NCBI GenBank assembly: GCA_039969355.1
Contig: JBDVOA010000029.1
Location: forward strand, 372,001 to 436,000
Reading direction: 5' to 3'
Length of the DNA: 64,000 nt
Origin: JL08 sp039969355
Lineage (GTDB): Bacteria; Pseudomonadota; Alphaproteobacteria; Rhodobacterales; Rhodobacteraceae
Below are positions 1-8,916 of the stretch, one piece after another. Each line of letters starts with the position of its first letter. Position 1 is the stretch's first letter. The position numbers and the translations under genes were made by a program. The notes below the pieces were generated by a model that was not told the origin of the DNA, did not search any database, and saw nothing but the letters and a program-made list of their open reading frames with translations.

Positions 1-3000
1 GTTGGCAAAAGGCAGTTTTCGAGCCACTTTGCGAAGCCATCTTGTTGCTTTGATGTCGCGCAATTCTTGTCGATCAGTTTGATGATGCCGGCGCGGTCTG
101 CCTGGGTTTCCATCAGTTCAGTGACAATCCTGACGTAGTCGCGCGGGGACTTCGCAACGCATTTCTTCAAACCGAGTTCGATCAGCCGGGATGACGCTTG
201 CCGTGCTCGCAGACTCTGACCTTGCATTGTCACGACGGGCAATCTGCAGTGCAGAGCCTCAGCAGCAGCGGTTGCACCTGAGTAAGGAAACGTGTCGAGG
301 TATATGTCAGCGGAGGCTATAACCTGTCTGAACTCATCATTTGATACGCGCGGTAACAGTCGCACGCGACGAGGATCGACGCCCTCTCCTTCGCAAATCG
401 CCGTTACCTCTTCGGCGAAGGCTGTTGGTTCGTACTTCTGTTCCCAGCTTGCGGCGAACGGATACAATACCAACACTGCATTCTGATTCGCTGCCAGCGT
501 CTGCGCCCAGAGGCGAAGCACGGCATCACCGATCTTTTCACGCGATGCGCCATTCACAAGGACAATCTGGTTCTGGTCAATGCCCATGCGTTGCCGCATT
601 TGGGTGCGGGTTGCGTCACTAATTTGAGACTCCATGGGAAAGTCAATTGGCTGCGCTGTTCCGGGCGCATATAGAACCTCTTCGCAAAAATCCCGTTCGA
701 CAGACTTTGGACAGTTGGTTTTGCCCACAATGAATGTATCAACACTGGAAAGCCCCGTGGTTGCCGGGAACACAGGGGCGAGTGCAATCTGGCGGGGTGC
801 CAAAATGTGTGCATAAACCTCTGCCAGAAAGCCGTGGCCGTGAAAGCCAGAACCCAAAAGCATGACGTCCATTTTCGATCGTCTGATCGTGGCCACCGTT
901 GATGCCAATGAATGCCCGCCCAGATCCACTGTTTCACATCCCTCAATACCAGTGGACCCAAGATGGTTCTGCTCCGTCAAAAACAGGGTGATTTCAAATT
1001 TGTCACGGGGCAATTCGCGTAATATCGCGCGCCAAACCCGGATTTCTGACAACGTCTCTATATTGCGCAACAATACGCCAATACGTTGTTTGCCGCGTCG
1101 CAAACCGGTGTGTCGCGATTGGGGCATAAAAAGATCATGCCCCTCGCGCAGCAGCTTGGCTTCCAGTGCACGGCCAAATGCTTTCAGGTGGGGGCGCAGG
1201 GGGAAATCGCTGAACAACAATTGCTCGGCCTGAAACGACGTCACTATCTCGTTGGCCAAAGTGCCGACGGGACTTCCCTCTGGTGACGTTGCAAGGACGG
1301 CGCGGGCTTGGCCCATCAATTCGACCAGATATTCCTGGTAATCCCGCAATGAGGCATTCGCGGCACCCGAGGCGGGTCCCGTCACCAGATAAGAACCAAT
1401 CGATGCGGCAAATGCCGGTCTTACTTCTGGTAATTCTCGTAGTTGGATGTTCCGAAGCGTAACGAAAGCCGGGCCGCTCAGCATCCGCAGCGCAATATCG
1501 CGCAACCAATTATCCTGTGCTATCGGCAGGATTCTGGTCATATTCTCTTGCTGTTGCAATTTGCCAGACAGCTTTGCCAGCATGGCCAAATCGGATGGCG
1601 CCAGATTACCGTTTGTGGCGCTGGGGCTCAGCCCTGCGATCGCTTTTGACAGCACATCGCGCATTGCAACCATTTCTGCGGACGACGCGCCGTGCCTGAG
1701 CATGTGACGCAGATCAACCAGAAGGCGCGAAACCAGCATATCAGGTTCGTGATGACCTGTCGTTACAGGTACGTTCGCTGATTCCGAGCGTACGGAAAGT
1801 CCAAGACGGTTGAGCCTTAGCCCGCCGTGATTGCCAGCTTTTTCCCCTTCATGCGGGCGAGTTGCAGCATATAGGTCAACGTCGATCTCATTTTGTGTGC
1901 CGGAAAGAACCTCTCCGATATCCACATCCATAACCGCCGGACCAGCCAGTTGTAGCGCTGTGATTTCTCTGCCGTTAATGCTGACGACAACGATCAGATT
2001 TTCTTTAAGCGATAGCGGATCCATGGGTTCCAGATCCAGACGAAGTTTGGCATCCTGAAATACCGCTGCCCGCGACAGTGTTAACTGCGCAGAACTGCTA
2101 AGCATTATGGCTGTGCCATCCGGGTCGTCCTGCCAACCGGTGCTCAAAAATTGCGACAAAGATCGCCCGGTTCCCAGGCCTGCCCAGCCGCCGGGCGCTA
2201 GAGTGGGCAAGCCATCCCGACCTTCAGCACCTTGAGGCAGCCATCCCAGATCGTCCAGCTCTACTACCGCGTCTTCCAGAAAATCGACCGGGCGAAAGCC
2301 GAATTTCAGCAAGGCGGGATTAAAGACTGTCAGGTCGACCGGCATTTCGATCAGGCAGGACCCACCGGAAACCAGATCAGCGGCGCAGATGATATCTCCG
2401 TTCAATGTGACGCTCAGATGTCCCTCTACCTGATCGGGCGACAACCGCATCGACAGGCGATAGGGCGGTTTTAGGGGTGGTACCGCCAATGAAAGCGTTT
2501 CACCCGAGCCGATTAGCTGTTCGCCATTCAGCACGGTGCCGTCATCAGTTTGCACTACGTCACCTAAATCAGCCATTTGGGTGCTGCTGGACACTTTAAG
2601 CACGGCGGCGGCAGGCGTGGGTGATGCCGGGTCAAATCTAATGTCAGAAACCCGAAGCCGATGCGCCTTGCGCCAGACTTGCGAGATGACGTCAAACGGG
2701 CCGCGAATGACATCTTCGGTCCGGATTTCAATCTCTTCGGGGTTTGGCGGCGATTGGCCAGCTTCCGGTAGGGTGAAGCAGCATTCTTTTGGTGCAATGA
2801 GAATTTGCGAATCCAGTGGTAATCCGTTGTGCAACACAGATACCTTTACCGGAGCATCAAACACCGGTTCAAGATCTAACGTCAGCTTTGCGGGTCCATC
2901 CCACACCCGATGGAGCGTGATCTTTCCCTCAGCTGCGCAAAGGTCAGCGCAATTTGTGGCATGATCAAGCGTCCATTCCGGACCTGAGAGCCAGCCCATT

Positions 3001-4118
3001 GGATACTTAGGCCTGTTCCCTGCCAGGGGCATGCGGGTGTCAAAGGGTGTCCGGCGCAAGACCGGTTCGGCGAGGTCTTGGTTGATCGTCCGGCCCCGTA
3101 GCATCCTCACTGCCGCGGTGAACAGGCGAGGACAGTCGCGAGGGTCAACGGCCCAATGCCGTACATGACTGCTGCGTTGGGCCGCTTGCACATATAGTGC
3201 AAGGCAGGTCTTTAGCCAGGCGCTGCGGCAAAAACCAAGCAAGCGTTTGCTAAAATCAGAGAAAGCTGAGGGATCAAAAGCGAGAACCTCTGCCTGGAGT
3301 TGGCAGCGTACCGCCGCGAAAAGCAGTTTGGTGCGATCCGCCGTTGTCAGTCGACGCTCAGCCCGTTCGGTGAGCGAAACCAGATCGAGCCCCGCGCGTG
3401 CCGCATCGCGCAATCCGCGATTTGCCTGCCATGAACCAGACCCGCCTTCCCGAAAGTAATTGTTCTTCCCGTGTTTCCTGTAGGCGCCCAACACCTGACG
3501 GATGTGTCTGACTGGTGCCGCGAGAATGGCCGCCCGGATAAGCAAAGCATCCGCACAGATCCGCCACTGTTCAGCGGGCAATGGAAATGCCCACTCTATT
3601 GCTTCACGCCGAAAGGCATTGCCAGTTGTGGGCATGAAGGGGATTGTAAGTTGACTCAACAACTGTGGCAGTAGGTCCTGGTCCGGCACGTCCATAGCGT
3701 ATTGCCCAATGGGCTGACCGTCCCCGTCAATCATGCTGAGACCATAGGACAAAGCCGAAATATCCCGGCTCCAGAGCCGGCGGATCACTTGCACTGCATG
3801 TGGGGCCAGTTTGTCGTCCGCGTCAACGAAGATCACGATTTCGCTGCTGCTTGCTTCGAAACCGGTGTTGAACGCTGCGGCCTGCCCGCCGTTGGGCTGG
3901 CTGATCACCTTAACATCTCTTTGCCCGGCCAGAATGTCAGCGCTTGCGTCGGTGGAACCGTCATCGACAACGATGATTTCGTCAGGCGCGCAAGTTTGGG
4001 TACGCAAACTGTCGAGGCAGGCCTCGACGTAGTGGCCATAGTTGTAGTTGGTCACGATGATGGACACTGCGGGCGTCCCGTGTGCGTCTTTGTCAGTTGC
4101 GTTGATCTGGGAAGTCAC
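1..4118 (-). CDS. Giant fused glycosyltransferase (GT2 + SPINDLY/OGT-like), partial at left edge
   Basis: One uninterrupted reading frame of about 1372 codons that leaves the window at base 1. Residues ~18-110 are a GT2 domain: VSIIVTNYNYGHY, IIVVDDGSTD, then the DAD metal/nucleotide motif at 99-101. A long middle part (~300-1000), which I cannot assign, has beta-rich stretches. From ~1005 to the end it resembles the GT41/SPINDLY catalytic region (REKIGDAVLRLWAQ, then ADIYLDTFPYSGATAAAEAL followed by LPVVTM and an R..SSRLIELGL helix). The GTG at 4118 is chosen because it sits 20 bases behind the upstream lipoprotein stop, after an AGAGAAG ribosome-site-like stretch. The probable role is glycan or protein glycosylation; substrates are unknown. 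The end is probably close, since the last residues match the tail of SPINDLY domains. Confidence 0.8.
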   Translation of the reverse strand, partial: MTSQINATDKDAHGTPAVSIIVTNYNYGHYVEACLDSLRTQTCAPDEIIVVDDGSTDASADILAGQRDVKVISQPNGGQAAAFNTGFEASSSEIVIFVDADDKLAPHAVQVIRRLWSRDISALSYGLSMIDGDGQPIGQYAMDVPDQDLLPQLLSQLTIPFMPTTGNAFRREAIEWAFPLPAEQWRICADALLIRAAILAAPVRHIRQVLGAYRKHGKNNYFREGGSGSWQANRGLRDAARAGLDLVSLTERAERRLTTADRTKLLFAAVRCQLQAEVLAFDPSAFSDFSKRLLGFCRSAWLKTCLALYVQAAQRSSHVRHWAVDPRDCPRLFTAAVRMLRGRTINQDLAEPVLRRTPFDTRMPLAGNRPKYPMGWLSGPEWTLDHATNCADLCAAEGKITLHRVWDGPAKLTLDLEPVFDAPVKVSVLHNGLPLDSQILIAPKECCFTLPEAGQSPPNPEEIEIRTEDVIRGPFDVISQVWRKAHRLRVSDIRFDPASPTPAAAVLKVSSSTQMADLGDVVQTDDGTVLNGEQLIGSGETLSLAVPPLKPPYRLSMRLSPDQVEGHLSVTLNGDIICAADLVSGGSCLIEMPVDLTVFNPALLKFGFRPVDFLEDAVVELDDLGWLPQGAEGRDGLPTLAPGGWAGLGTGRSLSQFLSTGWQDDPDGTAIMLSSSAQLTLSRAAVFQDAKLRLDLEPMDPLSLKENLIVVVSINGREITALQLAGPAVMDVDIGEVLSGTQNEIDVDLYAATRPHEGEKAGNHGGLRLNRLGLSVRSESANVPVTTGHHEPDMLVSRLLVDLRHMLRHGASSAEMVAMRDVLSKAIAGLSPSATNGNLAPSDLAMLAKLSGKLQQQENMTRILPIAQDNWLRDIALRMLSGPAFVTLRNIQLRELPEVRPAFAASIGSYLVTGPASGAANASLRDYQEYLVELMGQARAVLATSPEGSPVGTLANEIVTSFQAEQLLFSDFPLRPHLKAFGRALEAKLLREGHDLFMPQSRHTGLRRGKQRIGVLLRNIETLSEIRVWRAILRELPRDKFEITLFLTEQNHLGSTGIEGCETVDLGGHSLASTVATIRRSKMDVMLLGSGFHGHGFLAEVYAHILAPRQIALAPVFPATTGLSSVDTFIVGKTNCPKSVERDFCEEVLYAPGTAQPIDFPMESQISDATRTQMRQRMGIDQNQIVLVNGASREKIGDAVLRLWAQTLAANQNAVLVLYPFAASWEQKYEPTAFAEEVTAICEGEGVDPRRVRLLPRVSNDEFRQVIASADIYLDTFPYSGATAAAEALHCRLPVVTMQGQSLRARQASSRLIELGLKKCVAKSPRDYVRIVTELMETQADRAGIIKLIDKNCATSKQQDGFAKWLENCLLP

Positions 4119-4138
4119 GCCCGTCTTCTCTGCACGTG

Positions 4139-4561
4139 TTAGCCGCTATAGCCGTTGGATCCGCCAGCGTCGCCACTGCGCTCGGTCTCGATACCAAGGG
4201 CCTGTTTGACGTCGTAGGGCAGACTGTTTACGACGGAGGGTGAAAGATCATCGACAACCTTGTCGTCTATCCCTCGCAGCGTCGTTCGGGTCGATCTTGT
4301 CAGAAGGCTCCGGACCAGTTCGCTGTCGGGATAGGTGGTCAGAAACTGCTCGGCCGATGCAACGGTGCCCTGGCTAAGAGCCCGTTCAAACAAGGCAGTT
4401 TCCTCGGCTGTAACCGCAGCGCTGGTCTGAGCGGCGGGCTGAATGTTAAACCAATCGTCAATCGAAAAATCAGTGCATCCCCCTGCAAGTGGCACCACAG
4501 ACAATGTGACACCCATCAAAAATTTCTTACTTAAATTATGTGGTTTGGATGGTTTCGCCAT
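4139..4561 (-). CDS. Small predicted lipoprotein upstream of the giant glycosyltransferase
   Basis: A 140-residue protein starting MAKPSKPHNL with a signal peptide ending in LAGGC, so Cys29 is the likely lipidated residue. The mature part (ALFERALSQGTVASAEQFLTTYPDSE) reads like a single TPR/SEL1-like helical pair followed by an acidic tail ending GGSNGYSG. An upstream ATG at 4693 would give 184 residues but buries the signal peptide, so 4561 is preferred. A GGAGA sequence lies somewhat far upstream of it. The gene is read just before the fused glycosyltransferase on the same strand, 20 bases apart, suggesting co-transcription and an envelope-related role. I do not recognise a named family. 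Confidence 0.7.
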   Translation of the reverse strand: MAKPSKPHNLSKKFLMGVTLSVVPLAGGCTDFSIDDWFNIQPAAQTSAAVTAEETALFERALSQGTVASAEQFLTTYPDSELVRSLLTRSTRTTLRGIDDKVVDDLSPSVVNSLPYDVKQALGIETERSGDAGGSNGYSG

Positions 4562-4748
4562 GGTGCTAATCCATTCTCCAAATAAGCCAAGCATGCGTAG
4601 CAGCGTGTATTCAGTCAACCCCTTTGCTCGTAATGCGGGTCTCCACCGGGTGAATTCGCAGGCGCCCGAGGTGCCAAGAAACAAAAATATCAATCAGAAA
4701 CCTTTGGGTAAAACGACCCGCCGACATTTGAAAAATCGGCAGAACCGA

Positions 4749-6284
4749 TCAGGTAAGACGCTGTAATTCGAATTTATCCAACGTCGCAGCCAGCGCGCCA
4801 TCGCGCACCAGATCGGCGGCTTTTTGAATGTCGGGCGCCAGGTAGCGATCATCTTTCAATACCGGCACTACGGTGCGCAATGTTGCGATGACGTCCTGCA
4901 AGGCGGTGCTGGTTGTCAATGGTGCGCGAAAGGCGATGCCCTGTGCCGCGCAAATTGCTTCGACACCTATGATGTAACTGAGATTTGTGTTCATTCGCTG
5001 CAAACGGCGCGCGGCATGGGCCGCCATGCTGACATGGTCTTCTTGATTGGCAGAGGTGGGTGTTGAATCGGTAGAACAGGGGTTTGCGAGATGTTTGTTC
5101 TCGCTCATCAACGCGGCGGTGGTGACCTCGGCAATCATCAGTCCGGAATTCAGGCCCGGGTCGGTGGCCAGAAACGGCGGCAAGTCGTGGCTCAGTGTCG
5201 GGTCCACCATCAGCGCGACACGGCGCTGGGCGATGGCGCCAATCTCGGAAAGGGCAAGCGCGATCTGATCTGCGGCAAAGGCGACGGGTTCGGCATGAAA
5301 ATTGCCGCCAGAATAGATCGCACCTTCCTCAATCAGGATCAGCGGGTTATCGGTGACGGCGTTGGCTTCGATCTCCAGCGTCCCTGCGGCAAAGCGCAAA
5401 AGATCGAGCGCAGCGCCTGTCACCTGCGGTTGACAGCGGATGCAATAGGGGTCCTGCACGCGAGCGTCATCCTCGCGGTGGCTGTCGCGAATTTGAGAAC
5501 CCGCCATCATTGCGCGCATCGCTTTTGCAACGTCGATCTGGCCCGGCTGCCCGCGCAAAGCATGGATTTCAGCGCTGAGCGGTGCGGTCGATCCCATGAT
5601 CGCGTCCGTCGACAGGGCGGACACCACCACAGAAGACCGCAATATCGACCACGCATCAAACAACGCCGCAAGCGCGCAGGCTGTTGAAAATTGTGTCCCG
5701 TTGATCAGGGCAAGCCCCTCTTTCGGGCCCAGGGCGATCGGCGCGAGACCTGCCTGCTGCAATGCATCTGCACCGGGCATTGTGGCGCCTTTAAAGGCGG
5801 CTTCGCCCTCTCCGATCATCACGGCTGCCAGATGCGCGAGAGGGGCAAGATCCCCAGAGGCGCCAACAGACCCTTGCGTGGGAATTATCGGGATGAGGTC
5901 TTGCGCAATCATGCCTTCCAGAAGTTGCAGTGTCGACAGGGCCACACCCGATGCCCCGCGTCCCAATGACAGCATTTTGAGGACCATCATCAGGCGCGTA
6001 GTGTCTGCATCAAGCGCATCCCCCACACCGCAACAATGTGACAGGATCAGGTTTCGCTGCAATTGTTCAGTGTCTTCAGGCGCGATCTTGATACTGGCGA
6101 GCTTTCCAAAGCCAGTATTGACCCCATAGACCGGATCGGTGCCCCCGGCAGCTTTTGCGACGATCTGATACGCTGTTTCAATCGCCGGAACTACAGAGGG
6201 ATTCAACGAAACCGGCCCCGAATTGCGCCAGATACATTCAAGCTGAATGAGAGGCGTCTGACCGGGATGGAGGACCTGCATCAA
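4749..6284 (-). CDS. hutH: Histidine ammonia-lyase
   Basis: Cytoplasmic enzyme removing ammonia from L-histidine to give urocanate, the first step of histidine degradation. At 511 residues it has the usual length. The MIO cofactor triad Ala142-Ser143-Gly144 lies in TQGSVGASGDLAPLAHLAAV, and the catalytic-loop tyrosine is in PVYGVNTGFG (Tyr53). Later blocks AVTDNPL and STDSTPTSANQEDHVSM also fit the family. Its ATG overlaps the hutI stop codon by four bases, so the two are translationally coupled. Expression is probably controlled from the hutI/hutF divergent region through HutC. Confidence 0.97.
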   Translation of the reverse strand: MMQVLHPGQTPLIQLECIWRNSGPVSLNPSVVPAIETAYQIVAKAAGGTDPVYGVNTGFGKLASIKIAPEDTEQLQRNLILSHCCGVGDALDADTTRLMMVLKMLSLGRGASGVALSTLQLLEGMIAQDLIPIIPTQGSVGASGDLAPLAHLAAVMIGEGEAAFKGATMPGADALQQAGLAPIALGPKEGLALINGTQFSTACALAALFDAWSILRSSVVVSALSTDAIMGSTAPLSAEIHALRGQPGQIDVAKAMRAMMAGSQIRDSHREDDARVQDPYCIRCQPQVTGAALDLLRFAAGTLEIEANAVTDNPLILIEEGAIYSGGNFHAEPVAFAADQIALALSEIGAIAQRRVALMVDPTLSHDLPPFLATDPGLNSGLMIAEVTTAALMSENKHLANPCSTDSTPTSANQEDHVSMAAHAARRLQRMNTNLSYIIGVEAICAAQGIAFRAPLTTSTALQDVIATLRTVVPVLKDDRYLAPDIQKAADLVRDGALAATLDKFELQRLT

Positions 6285-7483
6285 ACAGCGCCAGCAAAAA
6301 TACGCTGATGAAGTGGGTTATATCCGATGCGGTAGGACAGTTCTGCCGGTTCGGCCACATTCCAGATTGCCAGATCAGCGCGCTGGCCGGATTCCAGTTT
6401 GCCACAGTCCTTCAGACCCAATGCGAAAGCGGCATGTTGCGTCGTGCCGCGCAGCGCCTCTTCTGGTGACATGCGAAACAGGGTGCACCCCATGTTCATC
6501 GCCAGCAAGAGAGACGTCAGCGGGGAAGACCCGGGATTGCAATCTGTCGCCAGCGCCATCGGGACGCCATGCTTGCGAAATGCATCGACCGGCGGCACCT
6601 GTGTTTCGCGTACTGTGTAGAATGCGCCGGGCAGCAGCACCGCCGCTGTACCAGCGGCGCCCATGACACTGGCATCCCGCTCCGTTGCATATTCGACGTG
6701 ATCCGCAGAAAGCGCGCCGTATTGCGCGGCCAATGCGGCACCACCAAGATGAGACAATTGTTCTGCATGTAGTTTTACGGGCAAGCCCAATGACTTTGCG
6801 ACGTCAAACACCTGCGCAATCTGTTCGGGCGTGAATGCGATATTCTCGCAAAAACCGTCCACTGCGTCTACAAGGCCTTCGTCATGCGCGGCGTTGAGCG
6901 TGGGCAGACAGATATTGTCGAGGTACCCCTGCGGATCGCCCTTGTATTCCGGCGGGATCGCATGAGCCCCCAAAAAACTGGTCACGACGCGGATTCTGCG
7001 TTCGGATTCAATGCGCCGCGCCGCACGCAACATGTTGAGTTCTGTTTCGATATCAAGCCCGTAGCCGGATTTGACCTCAAGTGTGCAGACCCCCTCGGCG
7101 ATCAACGCATCAACACGAGGCAGCGCATCGACGACAAGTGCCTCGACGCCGGCGTCCCGCGTGGCCGTCACGGTCGACAAGATCCCGCCACCCTGTCGGG
7201 CTATCTCTTCGTAACTGATCCCGGTGAGGCGCTGTTCAAATTCGCGCGCGCGGTTGCCGCCGTGCACAATATGGGTGTGACAATCTATCAATCCCGGCGT
7301 GATCAATCTGCCGCCAAGGTCCTGCACTATGAGGTCTGCAAATGCCGCAGGGATTTCATTTGCATCGCCAACCCAGCCGATCTGTTCTTCCATCACAGCA
7401 AGCGCACCATTTTCAATCAGGCCGTAGGGATTTTCCACACCACAGGTGGCTATTTTGGCATTGGTAAAGAGCATTTCATTCAC
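6281..7483 (-). CDS. hutI: Imidazolonepropionase
   Basis: Amidohydrolase opening imidazolone-5-propionate to N-formimino-L-glutamate, the third step of the Hut pathway. It is 400 residues, of normal length. Metal and catalytic residues are visible as His69/His71 in IDCHTHIVHGG, His239 and Glu241 in KLHAEQLSHLG, His262 in ADHVEYA and Asp314 in ATDCNPGSSP. The substrate-recognition segment SGYGLDIETELNMLRA is also present. It is the first gene of a two-gene hutI-hutH transcript, reading away from hutF, with a probable HutC operator about 30 bases upstream. Confidence 0.97.
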   Translation of the reverse strand: MNEMLFTNAKIATCGVENPYGLIENGALAVMEEQIGWVGDANEIPAAFADLIVQDLGGRLITPGLIDCHTHIVHGGNRAREFEQRLTGISYEEIARQGGGILSTVTATRDAGVEALVVDALPRVDALIAEGVCTLEVKSGYGLDIETELNMLRAARRIESERRIRVVTSFLGAHAIPPEYKGDPQGYLDNICLPTLNAAHDEGLVDAVDGFCENIAFTPEQIAQVFDVAKSLGLPVKLHAEQLSHLGGAALAAQYGALSADHVEYATERDASVMGAAGTAAVLLPGAFYTVRETQVPPVDAFRKHGVPMALATDCNPGSSPLTSLLLAMNMGCTLFRMSPEEALRGTTQHAAFALGLKDCGKLESGQRADLAIWNVAEPAELSYRIGYNPLHQRIFAGAV

Positions 7484-7511
7484 GCTTGATTGTCTCGTGT
7501 TTTATTTTTAT

Positions 7512-7523
7512 ATGTATGCACAT
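7512..7523. promoter_or_regulatory. Probable HutC operator between hutI and hutF
   Basis: The near-palindrome ATGTATGCACAT sits in the 65-base region between the divergent hutI and hutF starts. It keeps the GT-N-TA-N-AC-like core used by the HutC branch of GntR regulators, with the centre changed to TG. A single site here could repress both transcripts. The assignment is by sequence resemblance and by the hutC gene next door. Confidence 0.6.
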
Positions 7524-7548
7524 AATGAAGTCAACTCGGATTCACGCG

Positions 7549-8916
7549 ATGCGCATCTTTGCGGACGAGGCGCTGCTACCAGACGGATGGGCCAGAAACG
7601 TAGCTGTCGACATCGCCAGCGATGGAAAAATAGCGGACGTCATCGCGAACGCTTCACCCGAATCCACAGATCACCGCCCCGGCATCCTGTTGCCTGCCCC
7701 CGTAAATGCGCACAGCCATGCGTTTCAACGGGCGATGGCGGGTTTGACCGAACAGCGTGGGCCGAACCCGGCAGATTCGTTCTGGACATGGCGCAGGCTC
7801 ATGTTCCGATTCCTTGATCAACTTACCCCGGAACACATCCAAGCCATTGCAGCGTTTACACAAATGGAAATGCTTGAGGCCGGGTATGCGACAAACGTCG
7901 AATTTCACTATCTCCATCACCAACCGGGAGGCGTTGCATATCAGAATTTGGCAGAGCTGAGTGAGCGTTGTGTTGCGGCGGCGCAAACGTCGGGTATTGG
8001 GTTGACGCTACTGCCAGTTTTTTACCAGTATGGCGGTTGCGACCGGCGCGCGCTGACTGCAGGACAAGTTCGGTTTGGCAATGACATTGACCAGTTTAGC
8101 AGGCTGGTTGATGGAGCAAGAAGTGCCGTAAAAGCATTGGGGGGGGATGCACATTTGGGCGTTGCGCCCCATTCCTTACGTGCCGTTGCGCCGGAAGAAT
8201 TGAAGGCCATTCCGGAAATGGTGGAAGAAGGGCCGATCCATTTACATCTGGCCGAACAAATCGCCGAGGTGGACGAGGTTGAGGCGGCTTGGGGCATGCG
8301 GCCCGTGGAATGGCTACTGGACAATGCCGCGCTTTCTTCTCGCTGGTGTCTGATCCATTGCACGCAAATGCTGCCGCATGAAACTGTGAGCCTGGCGCAG
8401 ACAGGCGCTGTTGCGGGGCTTTGTCCGATAACGGAGTCCAGTCTGGGCGACGGCATCTTTGATGGCCGCCGTTGGCTGGATCATAATGGAAACACGGCCA
8501 TTGGATCTGACTCAAATATCCGCATTTCGCTCAGCGAAGAGCTTCGGACTTTGGAATATTCTCAGCGATTGCGCGACCATTCCCGCGCAGCATTGGCCAC
8601 ACCTGAAAAATCTACCGGCCGACGACTGTTTGACGAGATTTGCACAGGCGGGGCATTGGCGGCAGGTCGCAAAACCGGCGCGATCAAGCGCGGCAATTGG
8701 GCCGATCTTGTCACTTTGGACGCCAATGATCCCAATTTGTTGGGCCGCACAGGCGACACGATCCTTGATTCCTATATATTTGCCTCGGACGACCATTTGG
8801 TCAAAGAAGTCTGGTCCGCCGGACGACATGTCGTAAAGTCCGGCCAACACGTCAGACGCGATGAGATCGTCGCAGGGTATCGACGTGTCATTGCCCAACT
8901 TGGAGATTCGATTTGA
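7549..8916 (+). CDS. hutF: Formimidoylglutamate deiminase
   Basis: Amidohydrolase-fold enzyme converting N-formimino-L-glutamate to N-formyl-L-glutamate plus ammonia, the five-step branch of histidine catabolism. Metal-binding blocks are His55/His57 (NAHSHAFQRAMAGL), HLHLAEQ, LIHCTQM and IGSDSN. From ATG 7549 the protein is 455 residues, and its start MRIFADEALLPDGWARN lines up with the start I recall for Pseudomonas HutF. An ATG at 7525 (MKSTRIHAM) is possible but begins at the edge of the HutC operator. Neither has a strong ribosome site. The gene overlaps hutC by four bases. Confidence 0.93.
   Translation: MRIFADEALLPDGWARNVAVDIASDGKIADVIANASPESTDHRPGILLPAPVNAHSHAFQRAMAGLTEQRGPNPADSFWTWRRLMFRFLDQLTPEHIQAIAAFTQMEMLEAGYATNVEFHYLHHQPGGVAYQNLAELSERCVAAAQTSGIGLTLLPVFYQYGGCDRRALTAGQVRFGNDIDQFSRLVDGARSAVKALGGDAHLGVAPHSLRAVAPEELKAIPEMVEEGPIHLHLAEQIAEVDEVEAAWGMRPVEWLLDNAALSSRWCLIHCTQMLPHETVSLAQTGAVAGLCPITESSLGDGIFDGRRWLDHNGNTAIGSDSNIRISLSEELRTLEYSQRLRDHSRAALATPEKSTGRRLFDEICTGGALAAGRKTGAIKRGNWADLVTLDANDPNLLGRTGDTILDSYIFASDDHLVKEVWSAGRHVVKSGQHVRRDEIVAGYRRVIAQLGDSI

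Noticed and set aside
4720..4748. Hairpin GCCGA/TCGGC behind hutH as terminator
   Set aside because: Only five pairs, with a long loop and no T-run directly after it.
5091..5687. 198-codon open frame opposite hutH
   Set aside because: Shadow of a well-supported enzyme gene in a GC-rich codon pattern.
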